A DNA stretch of 64,000 nucleotides, taken from contig JAGAOT010000004.1 in NCBI GenBank assembly GCA_017623615.1, positions 21,902-85,901 on the forward strand. Direction: 5' to 3'. Numbering within the stretch: position 1 is the stretch's first letter; every line of letters starts with the position of its first letter. Origin of the DNA: Clostridia bacterium. GTDB lineage: Bacteria; Bacillota; Clostridia; Oscillospirales; Acutalibacteraceae. Made by a program: the position numbers and the translations under genes. The notes under the pieces are model-generated. The model ran no database searches. It was not told where the DNA came from and saw nothing but the letters and a program-made list of their open reading frames with translations. This document shows positions 7,898-16,770 of this stretch, piece by piece.

Positions 7898-8682
7898 ACT
7901 GTTGCCTCCTCCTTCTTTTCTTCTGATTTGCATTCCTTGCCTTCTGCAAGAAGTGCGCAGTTTTTAGCCATCGGGCATGCCTGGCAGCCGCCCAGACCCG
8001 CTCTGGGCTTGCCCTTCTTTTCAGCCAGCTTGTTGGCGCATGCCATGAGCAAGCCGAAGGTGAGGAAGCCGCCGGGTGCAAGAATAAATACGGTCATCGG
8101 TGTGAGATACTCTGTCCAGGGAAGTGTAAATCCGTTAAATCCGTTCAGAACATTGTCACCGAAGAGCACGAGAAGATTCTGTGCGCCTGCAAGGAAGGTG
8201 CCCGCGCCGAGAACTTCTCTGACAGAAGCCATAAGGCAAAGAGCGATTGTGAAGCCAACGCCCATGCCGAGCCCGTCAACCGCCGAAGCGATAACGGAGT
8301 TTTTGCCTGCAAAGGCTTCCGCTCTGCCGAGAATGATGCAGTTAACAACGATGAGGGGCAGGAAAACGCCAAGTGCCTCGTCAAGCGCGGGAACAAATGC
8401 CTTAACTATCATTTGAACTATAGTAACGAAAGATGCGATAACAACGATGTATGCGGGGATGCGCACCTTTGAGGGGATAACCTTTCTCAAAAGGGAAATA
8501 ACGATGTTGGAGCAAACGAGAACTATCATTGCGGAAATGCCCATGCCCAGCGCATTAACAACGCTTGTTGTTGTTGCAAGGGTGGGGCAGGTGCCGAGAA
8601 CAAGACGGAAAACGGGGTTTTCGGCAATAAGACCTTTGGTAAATTCTTTACCGAGCGATTTCTTTTCAGCCAATGTTCTCAC
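7894..8682 (-). CDS. rnfE: RnfE, integral membrane subunit with Cys-rich tail
   Basis: 262 residues. The N-terminal FTKGLIAENPVFRLVLGTCP and VNCIILGRAEAF segments are diagnostic of RnfE, the paralogue of RnfA that shares the membrane 2Fe-2S cluster. After the last helix there is a soluble tail of about 45 residues with CQACPMAKNCALL and a Lys/Glu-rich end, which the short proteobacterial RnfE lacks; these cysteines could bind metal. Overlaps rnfG by 17 nt at its start and rnfA by 4 nt at its end. Confidence 0.95.
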   Translation of the reverse strand: MRTLAEKKSLGKEFTKGLIAENPVFRLVLGTCPTLATTTSVVNALGMGISAMIVLVCSNIVISLLRKVIPSKVRIPAYIVVIASFVTIVQMIVKAFVPALDEALGVFLPLIVVNCIILGRAEAFAGKNSVIASAVDGLGMGVGFTIALCLMASVREVLGAGTFLAGAQNLLVLFGDNVLNGFNGFTLPWTEYLTPMTVFILAPGGFLTFGLLMACANKLAEKKGKPRAGLGGCQACPMAKNCALLAEGKECKSEEKKEEATV

Positions 8683-9220
8683 CTCCCGCTGCTTCTATTG
8701 CGGCATTAACCGCGTTAACTACTGCTCTTGAGGTGACTGTTGCACCCGTAAGAGCGTCTATTGAATTATCTCCCGCTTTGTCCTTTGAAACGGTGATGCC
8801 GTTAATAAGACCCACAAACTGTGAGCGGAAGCTGTCGGTTGTTGCGTTTGCGCCGAGACCCGCGGTTTCGGCATGTGAAAGAATGTTAACGCCCGTAACC
8901 TTGCCGTTTGCATCAACACCCGTCATAACGGAAATGTCGCCGCCGTAGCCCTTTGCAACGTTAACAACAACGTGGCCGATTTCGCTGCCCGCTTCGTCAA
9001 GAGCGGCAACAACGCTTGTGCCGTCCTCAAGAATAACCGCTTCGCCGAAGCTTGCCGCATCTGCAAAAACAACCTGCCTTGATTTCATTTCTTTTTCTGC
9101 CGCAAGGTCAGCGATAATCGGAGCGGTAACGGAATTGGTCAGCCCGAGAAGAAAGGTTGCAACAAGGCAGATAACAAAAAGGGTGACTGTGGGAACAAGA
9201 TATTCCTTTAAGCTTTTCAT
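8666..9220 (-). CDS. rnfG: RnfG, covalent FMN subunit
   Basis: 184 residues. One N-terminal membrane helix then a periplasmic-type FMN-binding domain. The flavinylation motif is DALTGATVTS, with FMN expected on Thr161. The domain faces outside and passes electrons between RnfC/RnfD and the membrane subunits. FMN attachment is done by an ApbE flavin transferase, and one is encoded at the head of this operon. Overlaps rnfD by 4 nt. Confidence 0.95.
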   Translation of the reverse strand: MKSLKEYLVPTVTLFVICLVATFLLGLTNSVTAPIIADLAAEKEMKSRQVVFADAASFGEAVILEDGTSVVAALDEAGSEIGHVVVNVAKGYGGDISVMTGVDANGKVTGVNILSHAETAGLGANATTDSFRSQFVGLINGITVSKDKAGDNSIDALTGATVTSRAVVNAVNAAIEAAGGENIG

Positions 9221-10203
9221 TTAGCCTCGGCCTCCTTTCCCTTTGACTTCTTTTCCTTAACCGTGCCGAAGGGCTTGGGAGCCATAATTGTTTCGATATG
9301 AGGAACAAGAAGATTCATGATAAGGATTGCAAAGGATACGCCTTCGGGGAGCGAAGCGAAAAGCCTGATAACGCAGGTCAGAAGTCCGCAGCCGATGCCG
9401 AAAACAATCTTTGCATTGGATTTGATGGGGCTTGTTGAATAGTCGGTTGCCATAAAGAATGCGCCGAGAAGCAAGCCGCCGCCCATGAGCTGATATGCAA
9501 GGAACTCAAGGTCAAACTTGCCTGCGATGAGCATGATAACAGCAACCGTGCCGATATAAGCAAGGGGAATTTTTGCGGAAATAACCTTTCTTGCGATAAG
9601 GTAAATGCCGCCGATGATGAGCGCAAGCGAGCATGTTTCACCGATGCAGCCGCCTCTGACACCCAGAAGCATGTCAACGAGCGAGGGCAGAGCCTCTGTT
9701 GATTCGCCGCCGATGATTGCAAGCGGGGTTGCGGTTGAAACGGCATCCGTTTTCCATGAAAGCGGAGCGGTCCAATTACCCATCGCCTGACCGAACGAGA
9801 TAAGCAGGAAAATTCTTGCGGCTATTGCGGGGTTTGCAAAGTTCTGACCGATGCCGCCGAACATCTGCTTAACAACAACTATCGCAAAAAAGCTGCCGAC
9901 TGCCGCCATCCACAGAGGGATGCTCACGGGCAGGTTGAATGCAAGGATAAGACCCGTCACAACCGCGCTCAAATCGCCGAGAGTGTTGTGGCGCTTCATA
10001 ACTTTTCTTGAAACAAATTCCGAAAGCACGGCTGTTATAACCGTTGTTGCGGTTACCGCGATAACTCTCGGGCCGAAAATTGCTATCGCCGCACCGAAAG
10101 CGGGCATGAGAGCAATTATAACATCAAGCATAATTCTTGTTGTCGTGTCCTTTGTGCGCAAATGGGGCGATGCGCTGACAACAAGCTTTTTTCCGTCAAC
10201 CAT
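9217..10203 (-). CDS. rnfD: RnfD, membrane covalent-FMN subunit
   Basis: 328 residues with about ten membrane helices. FMN is expected on Thr159 in the motif DAVSTATPLA. Typical N-terminus LVVSASPHLRTKDTTTRIMLDV and the internal GGIGQNFANPAIAARIFLL segment support the assignment. The Lys/Glu-rich C-terminal tail is cytoplasmic. Its ATG overlaps the rnfC stop by one base, and its stop overlaps rnfG. Confidence 0.96.
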   Translation of the reverse strand: MVDGKKLVVSASPHLRTKDTTTRIMLDVIIALMPAFGAAIAIFGPRVIAVTATTVITAVLSEFVSRKVMKRHNTLGDLSAVVTGLILAFNLPVSIPLWMAAVGSFFAIVVVKQMFGGIGQNFANPAIAARIFLLISFGQAMGNWTAPLSWKTDAVSTATPLAIIGGESTEALPSLVDMLLGVRGGCIGETCSLALIIGGIYLIARKVISAKIPLAYIGTVAVIMLIAGKFDLEFLAYQLMGGGLLLGAFFMATDYSTSPIKSNAKIVFGIGCGLLTCVIRLFASLPEGVSFAILIMNLLVPHIETIMAPKPFGTVKEKKSKGKEAEAK

Positions 10204-11549
10204 TATTTATTGCCCTCCTCTCTCAAAATTGCCTTTGCAAGGCGCATGTACTGAACAAGGGGCTTGCCTGCGGGGCATGCAAACGCGCAGCTTCCGCACT
10301 CCATGCAAACCGTGATACCGAGCTGCTTAAGGGCTGCGGGGTCTTTTGCCTTTGCTGCTTTAACAATATTTGTGGGCATAAGGCTCATCGGGCAGGCGAT
10401 TGCGCATCTGCCGCAGCGGATGCAGTCCTTTTCGGGCTTGAGCACGGCGTCATCCTTTGAGAAGGCAAGAATTGCGTTGTTTTGCTTGAGAACGGGCAAA
10501 TCCGTGCCGACTATGGCAAGACCCATCATCGGTCCGCCCGTTAAGATTTTGCAGGGCTCTGCCTTGAATCCGCCGCAGAAATCGATGATATCGCCTATGT
10601 TTGTTCCCACGGGAACTCTGACATTTTTCGGGCTTGCGATTGCCGAGCCGTCAACCGTCAGCGAGCGGCTGACAAGGGGCTTGCCCGTTTTAAGATAGCG
10701 CGCAATAAATGCAACAGAGGCAACGTTCATAACAACGCAGCCGACGTCGGCGGGCAGCTTGCCGGGCGGCACTCTTCTGCCGGTTGCGGACTGCACCATC
10801 ATTTTTTCCGCGCCCTGGGGATATTTGGATTCAAGAACCATAAGCTTGACCTCGTCATCAACGTCGTCCTTATGGTCTGCGATGTTTTTGAGCACCTTGA
10901 AAGCCTCGGGCTTGTTATCCTCCGCGGCAATAACAACCTTTTTAAAACCGAGAATATCCTTAAGAGTATAGACGCTTGAAAGAATATCCCATGAATTTTC
11001 CATGCATTCGCGGTAGTCAACCGTTATGTAGGGCTCGCACTCCGCGGCGTTGATAACAAGGGTGTCAATGTTTTTATCGGCGGGGAAGTTGAGCTTGATG
11101 TGGGTCGGGAAGCCCGCGCCGCCAAGACCGACAAGACCCGAAGCCCTGACCGCCTTAATGAAATCCTCGCGTGTTTCAACATGAGGGGGCTCAATGCCGT
11201 CCCAAAGCCTCATTTCGCCGTCAGATTCAATCGTAACCGCCTTTGACATAACGCCGTTGGGCAGTTTAACGTCGCCGACAGCCGTTACCGTGCCCGAAAC
11301 GGAAGCGTGAATGGGCGCGCTGACGAATTTATCCGTGTCACCGATAAGCTGACCTACAGCAACCTCGTCGCCAACCTTAACAAGCGGCTCGCACGGCGCA
11401 CCGATATGCTGCTGCATGGGGATTACTACTTTTGACGGGGTCGGGATTCTCACAACCTCCGATTCGGCTGTGTTTTTGTGGTGGTCAACCTTAACACCGC
11501 CGCGGACCTTTTTGACGGCTCTCAATGCGCCGTCAACCTTATGGGTCAT
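10203..11549 (-). CDS. rnfC: RnfC, NADH-binding iron-sulfur subunit
   Basis: 448 residues. An N-terminal barrel-sandwich region is followed by a flavoprotein/NAD-binding domain with GLGGAGFPTHIKL and NAAECEPYITVDYRE, an SLBB domain, and two 4Fe-4S motifs, CIRCGRCAIACP and CMECGSCAFACP. RnfC is the peripheral cytoplasmic subunit that reduces NAD+. AGGAGG ribosome site about 9 bases upstream. First structural gene of the complex; 22 bp after the Gx transporter. Confidence 0.96.
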   Translation of the reverse strand: MTHKVDGALRAVKKVRGGVKVDHHKNTAESEVVRIPTPSKVVIPMQQHIGAPCEPLVKVGDEVAVGQLIGDTDKFVSAPIHASVSGTVTAVGDVKLPNGVMSKAVTIESDGEMRLWDGIEPPHVETREDFIKAVRASGLVGLGGAGFPTHIKLNFPADKNIDTLVINAAECEPYITVDYRECMENSWDILSSVYTLKDILGFKKVVIAAEDNKPEAFKVLKNIADHKDDVDDEVKLMVLESKYPQGAEKMMVQSATGRRVPPGKLPADVGCVVMNVASVAFIARYLKTGKPLVSRSLTVDGSAIASPKNVRVPVGTNIGDIIDFCGGFKAEPCKILTGGPMMGLAIVGTDLPVLKQNNAILAFSKDDAVLKPEKDCIRCGRCAIACPMSLMPTNIVKAAKAKDPAALKQLGITVCMECGSCAFACPAGKPLVQYMRLAKAILREEGNK

Positions 11550-11571
11550 AATCTTGTCCTCCTTGTGTTTA

Positions 11572-12093
11572 TTATAAATGAAAGTGATTAGTTACTTTTT
11601 GAAGCGCGGGCATAACCGCTCTGAAGATAATGCCCGTCACCGCGCCCGTTGCTATGCCGAAAACCGCAAGAGCGGGGGCGTAATATGCTATGCTTGCCGT
11701 GCCCGTTATAAAAATCGCCGCAAAAAGCTGACCGATGTTGTGGCACAGCGCGCTTAAAACGGAAATTCCGATAAGCCCGAAAATTTTGTTTGCATGCCGC
11801 AAAAGAAGATACATCGCGAGCGCGGAAAAAACTCCGCCCGAAAGGCTCATGATTCCCGCCGTAAAGCCTCTTGTTACAAAGGCAAAGCAGCCCTTGACCG
11901 CGGCAATCGCCAAAGCCGACGGCAAGCCGATGCTGCCCGCGGCAAACATTGTTATTATATTTGAAAAACCCGGTTTTGCACCAGGCGGCAAAAACGGCAT
12001 TGGCGGCAAAAGGCTTTCAAGAAAACCGAGAGCGAGTGCCAATGCGCAAAGTATCGCCGAGAGGGATAACTTATAAGTGGTATTCTTTTTCAT
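11572..12093 (-). CDS. Gx transporter / heptaprenyl-diphosphate-synthase component I-like membrane protein
   Basis: 173 residues, about five membrane helices, with the family pattern LPPMPFLPPGAKPGFSNI near the N-terminus and GCFAFVTRGFTAGIMSLSGG. This family (Pfam Hpre_diP_synt_I) sits beside ApbE and Rnf genes in many Clostridia and looks like an ECF-type substrate-binding membrane component; the substrate is not known, and a flavin precursor or isoprenoid link is speculation. The ATG at 12093 is one base after the stop of the NusG-II gene, so translation is probably coupled. Confidence 0.82.
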   Translation of the reverse strand: MKKNTTYKLSLSAILCALALALGFLESLLPPMPFLPPGAKPGFSNIITMFAAGSIGLPSALAIAAVKGCFAFVTRGFTAGIMSLSGGVFSALAMYLLLRHANKIFGLIGISVLSALCHNIGQLFAAIFITGTASIAYYAPALAVFGIATGAVTGIIFRAVMPALQKVTNHFHL

Positions 12094-12094
12094 A

Positions 12095-12454
12095 TCAATA
12101 AACAACCGCATCCACATCGCTGCCCGTAACGGTTATTGCCGTTTTCGCGGGCAGGCACACCGCCGTGTCGCCGTGCTTGCTTAGTCTGCCCGATGCGATG
12201 CAGAGCTTGTCCTCACAGTCTGCTTTTTCAAACCAAATTTCGCCGTTTTCCGCAGCAACGGTAACGCCCAAAACAGGCTCGATTATTATTTTTTCGCCGA
12301 CAGACTGCAAATCCACCGTTTCAACAACCTCGCCGTCAACGGTTATAACCGCCTGCGGAGCTTCGCTTTTGGAATTGCTCCAAAGCATGAAGCACGCCGC
12401 CGCGATAAGAATAACGGCAATTAGCGCAATGTCGCCTTTTCTGATTATTTTCAT
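12095..12454 (-). CDS. NusG domain II-containing protein
   Basis: 119 residues. One N-terminal membrane helix (about 9-25), then a small beta domain with EDKLCIASGRLSKHGDTAVCLPA, where two cysteines are conserved in the family. NusG domain II proteins regularly sit between apbE and rnf-type genes; their role is not established. It overlaps the apbE stop by 4 nt and is followed at once by the Gx transporter gene. Confidence 0.85.
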   Translation of the reverse strand: MKIIRKGDIALIAVILIAAACFMLWSNSKSEAPQAVITVDGEVVETVDLQSVGEKIIIEPVLGVTVAAENGEIWFEKADCEDKLCIASGRLSKHGDTAVCLPAKTAITVTGSDVDAVVY

Positions 12455-13449
12455 ATCAAAGTATATGCTCCGTCGGTAATTTCAATGATGTCCTTTGAGC
12501 CGTTTTCAACAAACACCTCGTTGTTTTCGGTTATGAATATCGCCGTGCAGCCGTATTCCTTTGCAAGCGCCGCGCCCTTTTCGTGACCCAGAACAAAGCA
12601 AGCCGTTGAAAGAGCATCGCTCATAATTCCGCTTTCGGAAATTATTGTTACACTCAAAAGCCCGCTTTTTGCGGGGCAGCCCGTTTCGGGGTCAAGGATA
12701 TGGTGATATTTTTCGCCGTTTTCTTCAAACTGCTGTTCATAGCTGCCCGATGTTGAAACACAGCCCGCGGGGATGTGAAGCTTTGCAATGTAGCTGCCGG
12801 CGTTTCCGCTCGGATTTCTTATGCCCACGGTGAATTGCTTTTCGCCCATGAGCAAAACGCTGCCACCAACGCTGACAACCGCTTCTTTTATGCTTTTTTC
12901 GGCAAAAGCTTCTCTAATCTCGTCAAGAGCAATGCCCTTGCCCGCCGCACCGAAATCAATAACCGCGGCTTTGTCGGCATAGGTTAAAGTGTTTTCGGCA
13001 AGTGCAAGCTTTTTATATCCGCTGTGTGAAAGCGCATCGGAAAGAGCCGCACTGTCGGGGATTGACGGATTGCCGCCGAAATTCCAAAGGTCGCTGACAG
13101 CACCGAGGGTGAAATCGAATGCGCCGCCGCTTTTTTCGCATACATCAAGCAAAACGGAAACATAGCCGCGCATTTTTTTGCCGAGCGCACCGCCGCCGTT
13201 TTTATTCAGCAGAAAAACCTCGGAATTTTCCGCCGTGCGGGAAAGAATATCCGTATCAAGGCTTTGGGTAATTTCTTCCGCAAGTGCCGCGCATTCCTCG
13301 GAATCCGCGCCCGTTATCTTGGCGGAAGCATAGGTGTTCATCGCGAAAAAATCCGCCGTTGCTTCTTTGTTTATGATGCCGTCATAAGCAAGAAGCGCGG
13401 CAAGCACCGCCGCCAAAACAGCAACCGCCGCAACAGCAGCTTTTTTCAT
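12451..13449 (-). CDS. apbE: FAD:protein FMN transferase ApbE
   Basis: 332 residues. N-terminal signal-anchor helix (MKKAAVAAVAVLAAVLAALL), then the ApbE fold: FFAMNTYASAKI near the start, the FAD-site motif DFGAAGKGIALDEI, and the Mg2+-binding C-terminal motif SGIMSDALSTACFVLG. It transfers FMN from FAD onto threonines of RnfD (Thr159) and RnfG (Thr161), both encoded in the same operon. There is no lipobox Cys, so it is held by the helix. The ribosome site (GGGTGGG) is weak and a start 6 codons upstream is possible. Confidence 0.92.
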   Translation of the reverse strand: MKKAAVAAVAVLAAVLAALLAYDGIINKEATADFFAMNTYASAKITGADSEECAALAEEITQSLDTDILSRTAENSEVFLLNKNGGGALGKKMRGYVSVLLDVCEKSGGAFDFTLGAVSDLWNFGGNPSIPDSAALSDALSHSGYKKLALAENTLTYADKAAVIDFGAAGKGIALDEIREAFAEKSIKEAVVSVGGSVLLMGEKQFTVGIRNPSGNAGSYIAKLHIPAGCVSTSGSYEQQFEENGEKYHHILDPETGCPAKSGLLSVTIISESGIMSDALSTACFVLGHEKGAALAKEYGCTAIFITENNEVFVENGSKDIIEITDGAYTLI

Positions 13450-13488
13450 CAACCGACACCCACCCATTTTAATATTCTTTATTTTTAT

Positions 13489-13517
13489 ATAATACACCTA
13501 TTTTTGAAACATTTCAA
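13489..13517 (-). promoter_or_regulatory. Sigma-A promoter of the apbE-rnf operon
   Basis: On the minus strand, -35 TTGAAA (13517-13512) and -10 TATTAT (13494-13489) are 17 bp apart. The start of transcription would be near 13482, leaving a leader of about 30 nt before apbE. It is the only strong promoter seen for the nine genes down to rnfB. Confidence 0.75.
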
Positions 13518-13578
13518 CAATTATTGTTACATTTTTAACGATTTATATTTGAAAATTGCGCAAAATATGGTAAAATTA

Positions 13579-13702
13579 GTGAAAAATTAAAAGTGAAAAA
13601 TGAAAAGTTAAGGACGGGTTTCACTCGTACCCGTAATAGTCCCCCTTGTCAAAGGGGAGGAAAACGGCGCAGCCCCTTAACTCTTCAATCTTCACTTTTC
13701 AC
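13579..13702. repeat. Repeat family A, copy 1 (AT-rich inverted repeat)
   Basis: The left arm (13579-13612) contains AGTGAAAAATGAAAAGTTAA and the right arm (13675-13702) is its approximate reverse complement (CTTAACTCTTC..TTCACTTTTCAC). The interior differs from later copies and holds a short CCCCCTTGTCAAAGGGG hairpin. It lies in the gap in front of the alcohol dehydrogenase. Confidence 0.7.
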
Positions 13703-13719
13703 CGGAATGGGGTGTTATC

Positions 13720-14823
13720 ATGTCAAATTCAATATACATGCCCGTAAAATGTCTGTGGGGCAGCAACGCAGTTATTGAAAATTCAACCGCCCTTGCCGCG
13801 CTGGGCAAAAAATGCCTTATCGTAACGGGCAAAACGGGCGCAATAAAAAGCGGCGCGCTGTGCGATGCAAAATCCGCCCTTGCCGCCGAAAACATTTCTT
13901 TTGAGATATTTGATGAAATAGGCGAAAATCCGCTTGTTTCCGCCTGCCATAAGGCGGGCGAAGCCGCAAGGAATGCGGGCGCGGATTTCATCCTCGGAGT
14001 CGGCGGCGGCTCTGTGCTTGACGGCTCAAAGGCAATCGCAATTTATGCCTCAAATCCTGACCTTGCCCCGCTCGATATTTACAAAAGAGAATATTCGAAC
14101 AAGCCTTTGCCCGTTGCGCTTGTCGGCACAACCGCAGGCACGGGCAGCGAGGTAACCGCCGTTGCGGTTTTGACCAACGACGAAACGGGTGTTAAAAAGA
14201 GCATTTCGGGTCCCGACTGCTATGCCGCCGTTTCGTTCTGCGACCCGAAATACACCGCCTCGCTCCCTTATAAATCAACGGTTTCAACCGCTCTGGATGC
14301 TTTTGCCCACGCGATTGAGGGCTTTTTTACCCCCAAGGGCTGCGGAATAATCCGCCTTTTCGCGGAAAAATGCATCCCCGAGCTTTACCGATGCCTGAAA
14401 GAGCTTTCAAAATCGGATTGCGTTGACCCCGCGCTTCGAGAGCCGCTCTATTATTCCTCAATTTATGCGGGGCTTGTTATCAACACCTGCGGCACGGCAT
14501 TCCCGCACCCGCTCGGCTATGTTTTAACCGAAAATTACGGCATTCCCCACGGCACGGCGTGCGCCGCGTTCTTTGCGCCGTTCATTGACCGCTGCAGGCA
14601 GTTTGCGCCCGAAAAATTTGCCGATTTTGTTGCAATGACCGAGGATATTGACACGGTTAAGGCGGTTATTGCCTCTCTGACAGACCTCGGCGGCGTTAAA
14701 ATCAGCCCCGAAGAAGCAAAAAATCACGCCCTGCGCTGGCAGAACGTGATTCCTCGGAATTTTACCGCCTCCCCGGGCGGATTAACGCAGGGGGAAGCGG
14801 CGGATATTCTCGCTTCGGTTTAA
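13720..14823 (+). CDS. Iron-containing alcohol dehydrogenase
   Basis: 367 residues. Rossmann-like N-terminal domain with the NAD-binding loop GVGGGSVLDGSKAIA and TTAGTGSEVT, then an all-helical C-terminal domain with the metal ligands in DAFAHAIEG and FPHPLGYVLTENYGIPHG (Asp and three His). It probably oxidises alcohols or reduces aldehydes with NAD(P)H; the substrate cannot be read from sequence. GGGTG ribosome site 8 bases before the ATG. It stands alone, with a family A repeat upstream and a convergent small gene after it. Confidence 0.9.
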   Translation: MSNSIYMPVKCLWGSNAVIENSTALAALGKKCLIVTGKTGAIKSGALCDAKSALAAENISFEIFDEIGENPLVSACHKAGEAARNAGADFILGVGGGSVLDGSKAIAIYASNPDLAPLDIYKREYSNKPLPVALVGTTAGTGSEVTAVAVLTNDETGVKKSISGPDCYAAVSFCDPKYTASLPYKSTVSTALDAFAHAIEGFFTPKGCGIIRLFAEKCIPELYRCLKELSKSDCVDPALREPLYYSSIYAGLVINTCGTAFPHPLGYVLTENYGIPHGTACAAFFAPFIDRCRQFAPEKFADFVAMTEDIDTVKAVIASLTDLGGVKISPEEAKNHALRWQNVIPRNFTASPGGLTQGEAADILASV

Positions 14824-14832
14824 GCCGAAACG

Positions 14833-14973
14833 TCAGCAGCCGCAACCGCAGCCGCAGTCATTGCTTCTTGTTGTTACGCCGCAGCCGCAGCCGTTGTTGC
14901 CGCAGTCGCCGTTACAGAAGAGAAGAATGAGGATGATGAAAAGGCACCAGTTGTTATTGCATCCGCAACCCAT
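14833..14973 (-). CDS. 46-residue Cys/Gly-rich small membrane peptide
   Basis: A short frame on the minus strand: MGCGCNNNWC, then a hydrophobic helix (LFIILILLFC), then NGDCGNNGCGCG and an end made of CG repeats; 12 of 46 residues are Cys. A strong GGGGAGG ribosome site precedes the ATG by 7 bases, which argues for a real gene. The layout of a small hydrophobic segment plus Gly/Cys-rich ends recalls small spore or coat-associated peptides of Firmicutes, but I do not recognise a specific family. Its stop is 10 bases from the converging dehydrogenase stop. Confidence 0.65.
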   Translation of the reverse strand: MGCGCNNNWCLFIILILLFCNGDCGNNGCGCGVTTRSNDCGCGCGC

Positions 14974-15074
14974 AATCTAACCTCCCCTTGTTGTTTTGAA
15001 GCGGGTTTCAACCGCTTACATTCACATCTTATGTGAGATTGGGGAAAGTGTTACGGAAAATACGAATATAAAAT

Positions 15075-15102
15075 GAGGCACACTTCCTGCGAAGTGTGTC
15101 TC
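15075..15102 (-). terminator. Intrinsic terminator of the galE-UPF0210 operon
   Basis: Minus strand: a 12-bp stem (15102-15091 with 15086-15075, one wobble) with a 4-nt loop, followed by ATTTTAT. It lies about 10 bp after the UPF0210 stop codon. Confidence 0.75.
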
Positions 15103-15112
15103 GTTCTGTTTA

Positions 15113-16471
15113 TTAGTTTTTAAGGCTCTGCATGGGGGCGGGGATTCTGCCGCCGCGCGCGATGAACTTTGCGGGGGAATAGGTTGAAAGGGGCATAACG
15201 GGTCCGCTGCCGAGCAGGCCGCCGAAGCTGAGCTCCTCGCCCACGCCCTTGCCGATTGCGGGGATAACTCTGACAGCCGTGGTTTTGGAGTTAACCATGC
15301 CGATTGCCGCTTCGTCCGCGATAATTGCGGAAATAACCTCTGCGGGTGTGTCGCCGGGAATGTTAATCATGTCAAGACCGACGGAGCAAACCGCCGTCAT
15401 TGCTTCAAGCTTGTTAAGGGTGAGCGCGCCGCTTCTTGCCGCGTCAATCATGCCTGCGTCCTCTGTTACGGGGATGAATGCGCCCGAAAGACCGCCAACG
15501 TGTGACGAAGCCATAACGCCGCCCTTTTTAACCGCATCGTTGAGCAGGGCAAGCGCCGCTGTTGTGCCGTGGCAGCCGCAGGCTTCAAGACCCATTTCCT
15601 CAAGAATGTGTGCTACGGAGTCGCCGATTGCGGGGGTGGGGGCAAGAGAAAGGTCAACAATGCCGAAGGGCACGCCGAGCCTGCGCGAAGCCTCGCTTGC
15701 AACAAGCTGACCCATGCGGGTAATCTTGAAAGCGGTTTTCTTTATGATGTCCGCAACCTCGGTCAAGTCGCAGTCGCCCGCTTTTGCGAGAGCGGCTCTT
15801 ACAACTCCGGGGCCCGAAACGCCGACGTTGATAACGCAGTCCGGCTCGCCCGCGCCGTGGAATGCGCCCGCCATAAACGGGTTATCCTCGGGAGCATTAC
15901 AGAAAACAACGAGCTTTGCGGGACCGATGCAATCCCTGTCCGCAGTCAGCTCCGCGCTCTTTCTGACAACATGACCCATCATTGCAACGGCATCCATGTT
16001 GATGCCCGTTTTGGTTGAGCCGATGTTGACGGAGGAGCAGATGTGGTCGGTTACGCTCAAAGCCTCGGGAATAGCCTCGATAAGCTCTCTGTCGCCGGGG
16101 CCGAAGCCCTTCTGAACAAGCGCGGAAAAACCGCCGAGGAAGTTAACTCCGCATGCAACCGCCGCCTTTTCAAGCGTTTTTGCAAGCTTAACGGCGTCTT
16201 TATCTTCGCATGAAGCGAGAATCATTGCCGCGGGAGTAACGGAAATTCTTTTGTTGATGATGGGAATGCCGAATTCCTTTTCAATCTGCTCGCCGGTTGA
16301 AACAAGGTCTTTTGCATAGCGCGTTATCTTGTCATATACCCTTTGGCACATAACGTCAACGTCGCTGTGGCAGCAGTCAAGGAGCGAAATGCCCATCGTG
16401 ATTGTACGAACATCAAGATGCTCGTCCTGAATCATGGTTATTGTTTCAAGAATATCTCTTGCATTAAGCAT
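15113..16471 (-). CDS. UPF0210 (PFL-family, DUF711) protein
   Basis: 452 residues matching the UPF0210 family over its whole length, starting [32 protein letters not shown] and including [26 protein letters not shown]-like [14 protein letters not shown] and [10 protein letters not shown]. The fold relates to pyruvate formate-lyase-like proteins, but no catalytic Gly loop is evident and the activity is unknown. It almost always follows a small ACT-domain gene, as here (11 bp gap), suggesting the two act together in amino-acid-responsive metabolism. Confidence 0.92.
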   Translation of the reverse strand: MLNARDILETITMIQDEHLDVRTITMGISLLDCCHSDVDVMCQRVYDKITRYAKDLVSTGEQIEKEFGIPIINKRISVTPAAMILASCEDKDAVKLAKTLEKAAVACGVNFLGGFSALVQKGFGPGDRELIEAIPEALSVTDHICSSVNIGSTKTGINMDAVAMMGHVVRKSAELTADRDCIGPAKLVVFCNAPEDNPFMAGAFHGAGEPDCVINVGVSGPGVVRAALAKAGDCDLTEVADIIKKTAFKITRMGQLVASEASRRLGVPFGIVDLSLAPTPAIGDSVAHILEEMGLEACGCHGTTAALALLNDAVKKGGVMASSHVGGLSGAFIPVTEDAGMIDAARSGALTLNKLEAMTAVCSVGLDMINIPGDTPAEVISAIIADEAAIGMVNSKTTAVRVIPAIGKGVGEELSFGGLLGSGPVMPLSTYSPAKFIARGGRIPAPMQSLKN

Positions 16472-16482
16472 AGTCAGTCACC

Positions 16483-16752
16483 TCAGATAGTATGCATTGC
16501 ATTAAAAATATCTTCGTGCATGGCATGGATTGAAAGACCCATATCTCCGCCGATTTTATTAAGCATATCCGAAAATTCGGTGAACGGAATATCGGATTTT
16601 GAAATGTCAACCATCATTATCATCGCAAACATGTCCTGAAGAATGGACTGTGTAACTTCAAGAACGTTTATGTTGTGGTTGCAGCATTCGGTTGAAATTT
16701 TTGCAAGAATGCCGACCATGTCTTTGCCTATAACTGTTATAACTGCTCTCAT
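16483..16752 (-). CDS. ACT domain protein (UPF0237)
   Basis: 89 residues forming a single ACT domain: MRAVITVIGKDMVGILAKIS, a ligand-loop region NVLEVTQSI and a C-terminal beta strand. ACT domains bind amino acids; UPF0237 members are the usual neighbours of UPF0210 proteins. Probably a regulatory subunit; the ligand is unknown. A CGGAGG ribosome site precedes the ATG. Confidence 0.9.
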   Translation of the reverse strand: MRAVITVIGKDMVGILAKISTECCNHNINVLEVTQSILQDMFAMIMMVDISKSDIPFTEFSDMLNKIGGDMGLSIHAMHEDIFNAMHTI

Positions 16753-16770
16753 ATCATGCCTCCGAAAGGT

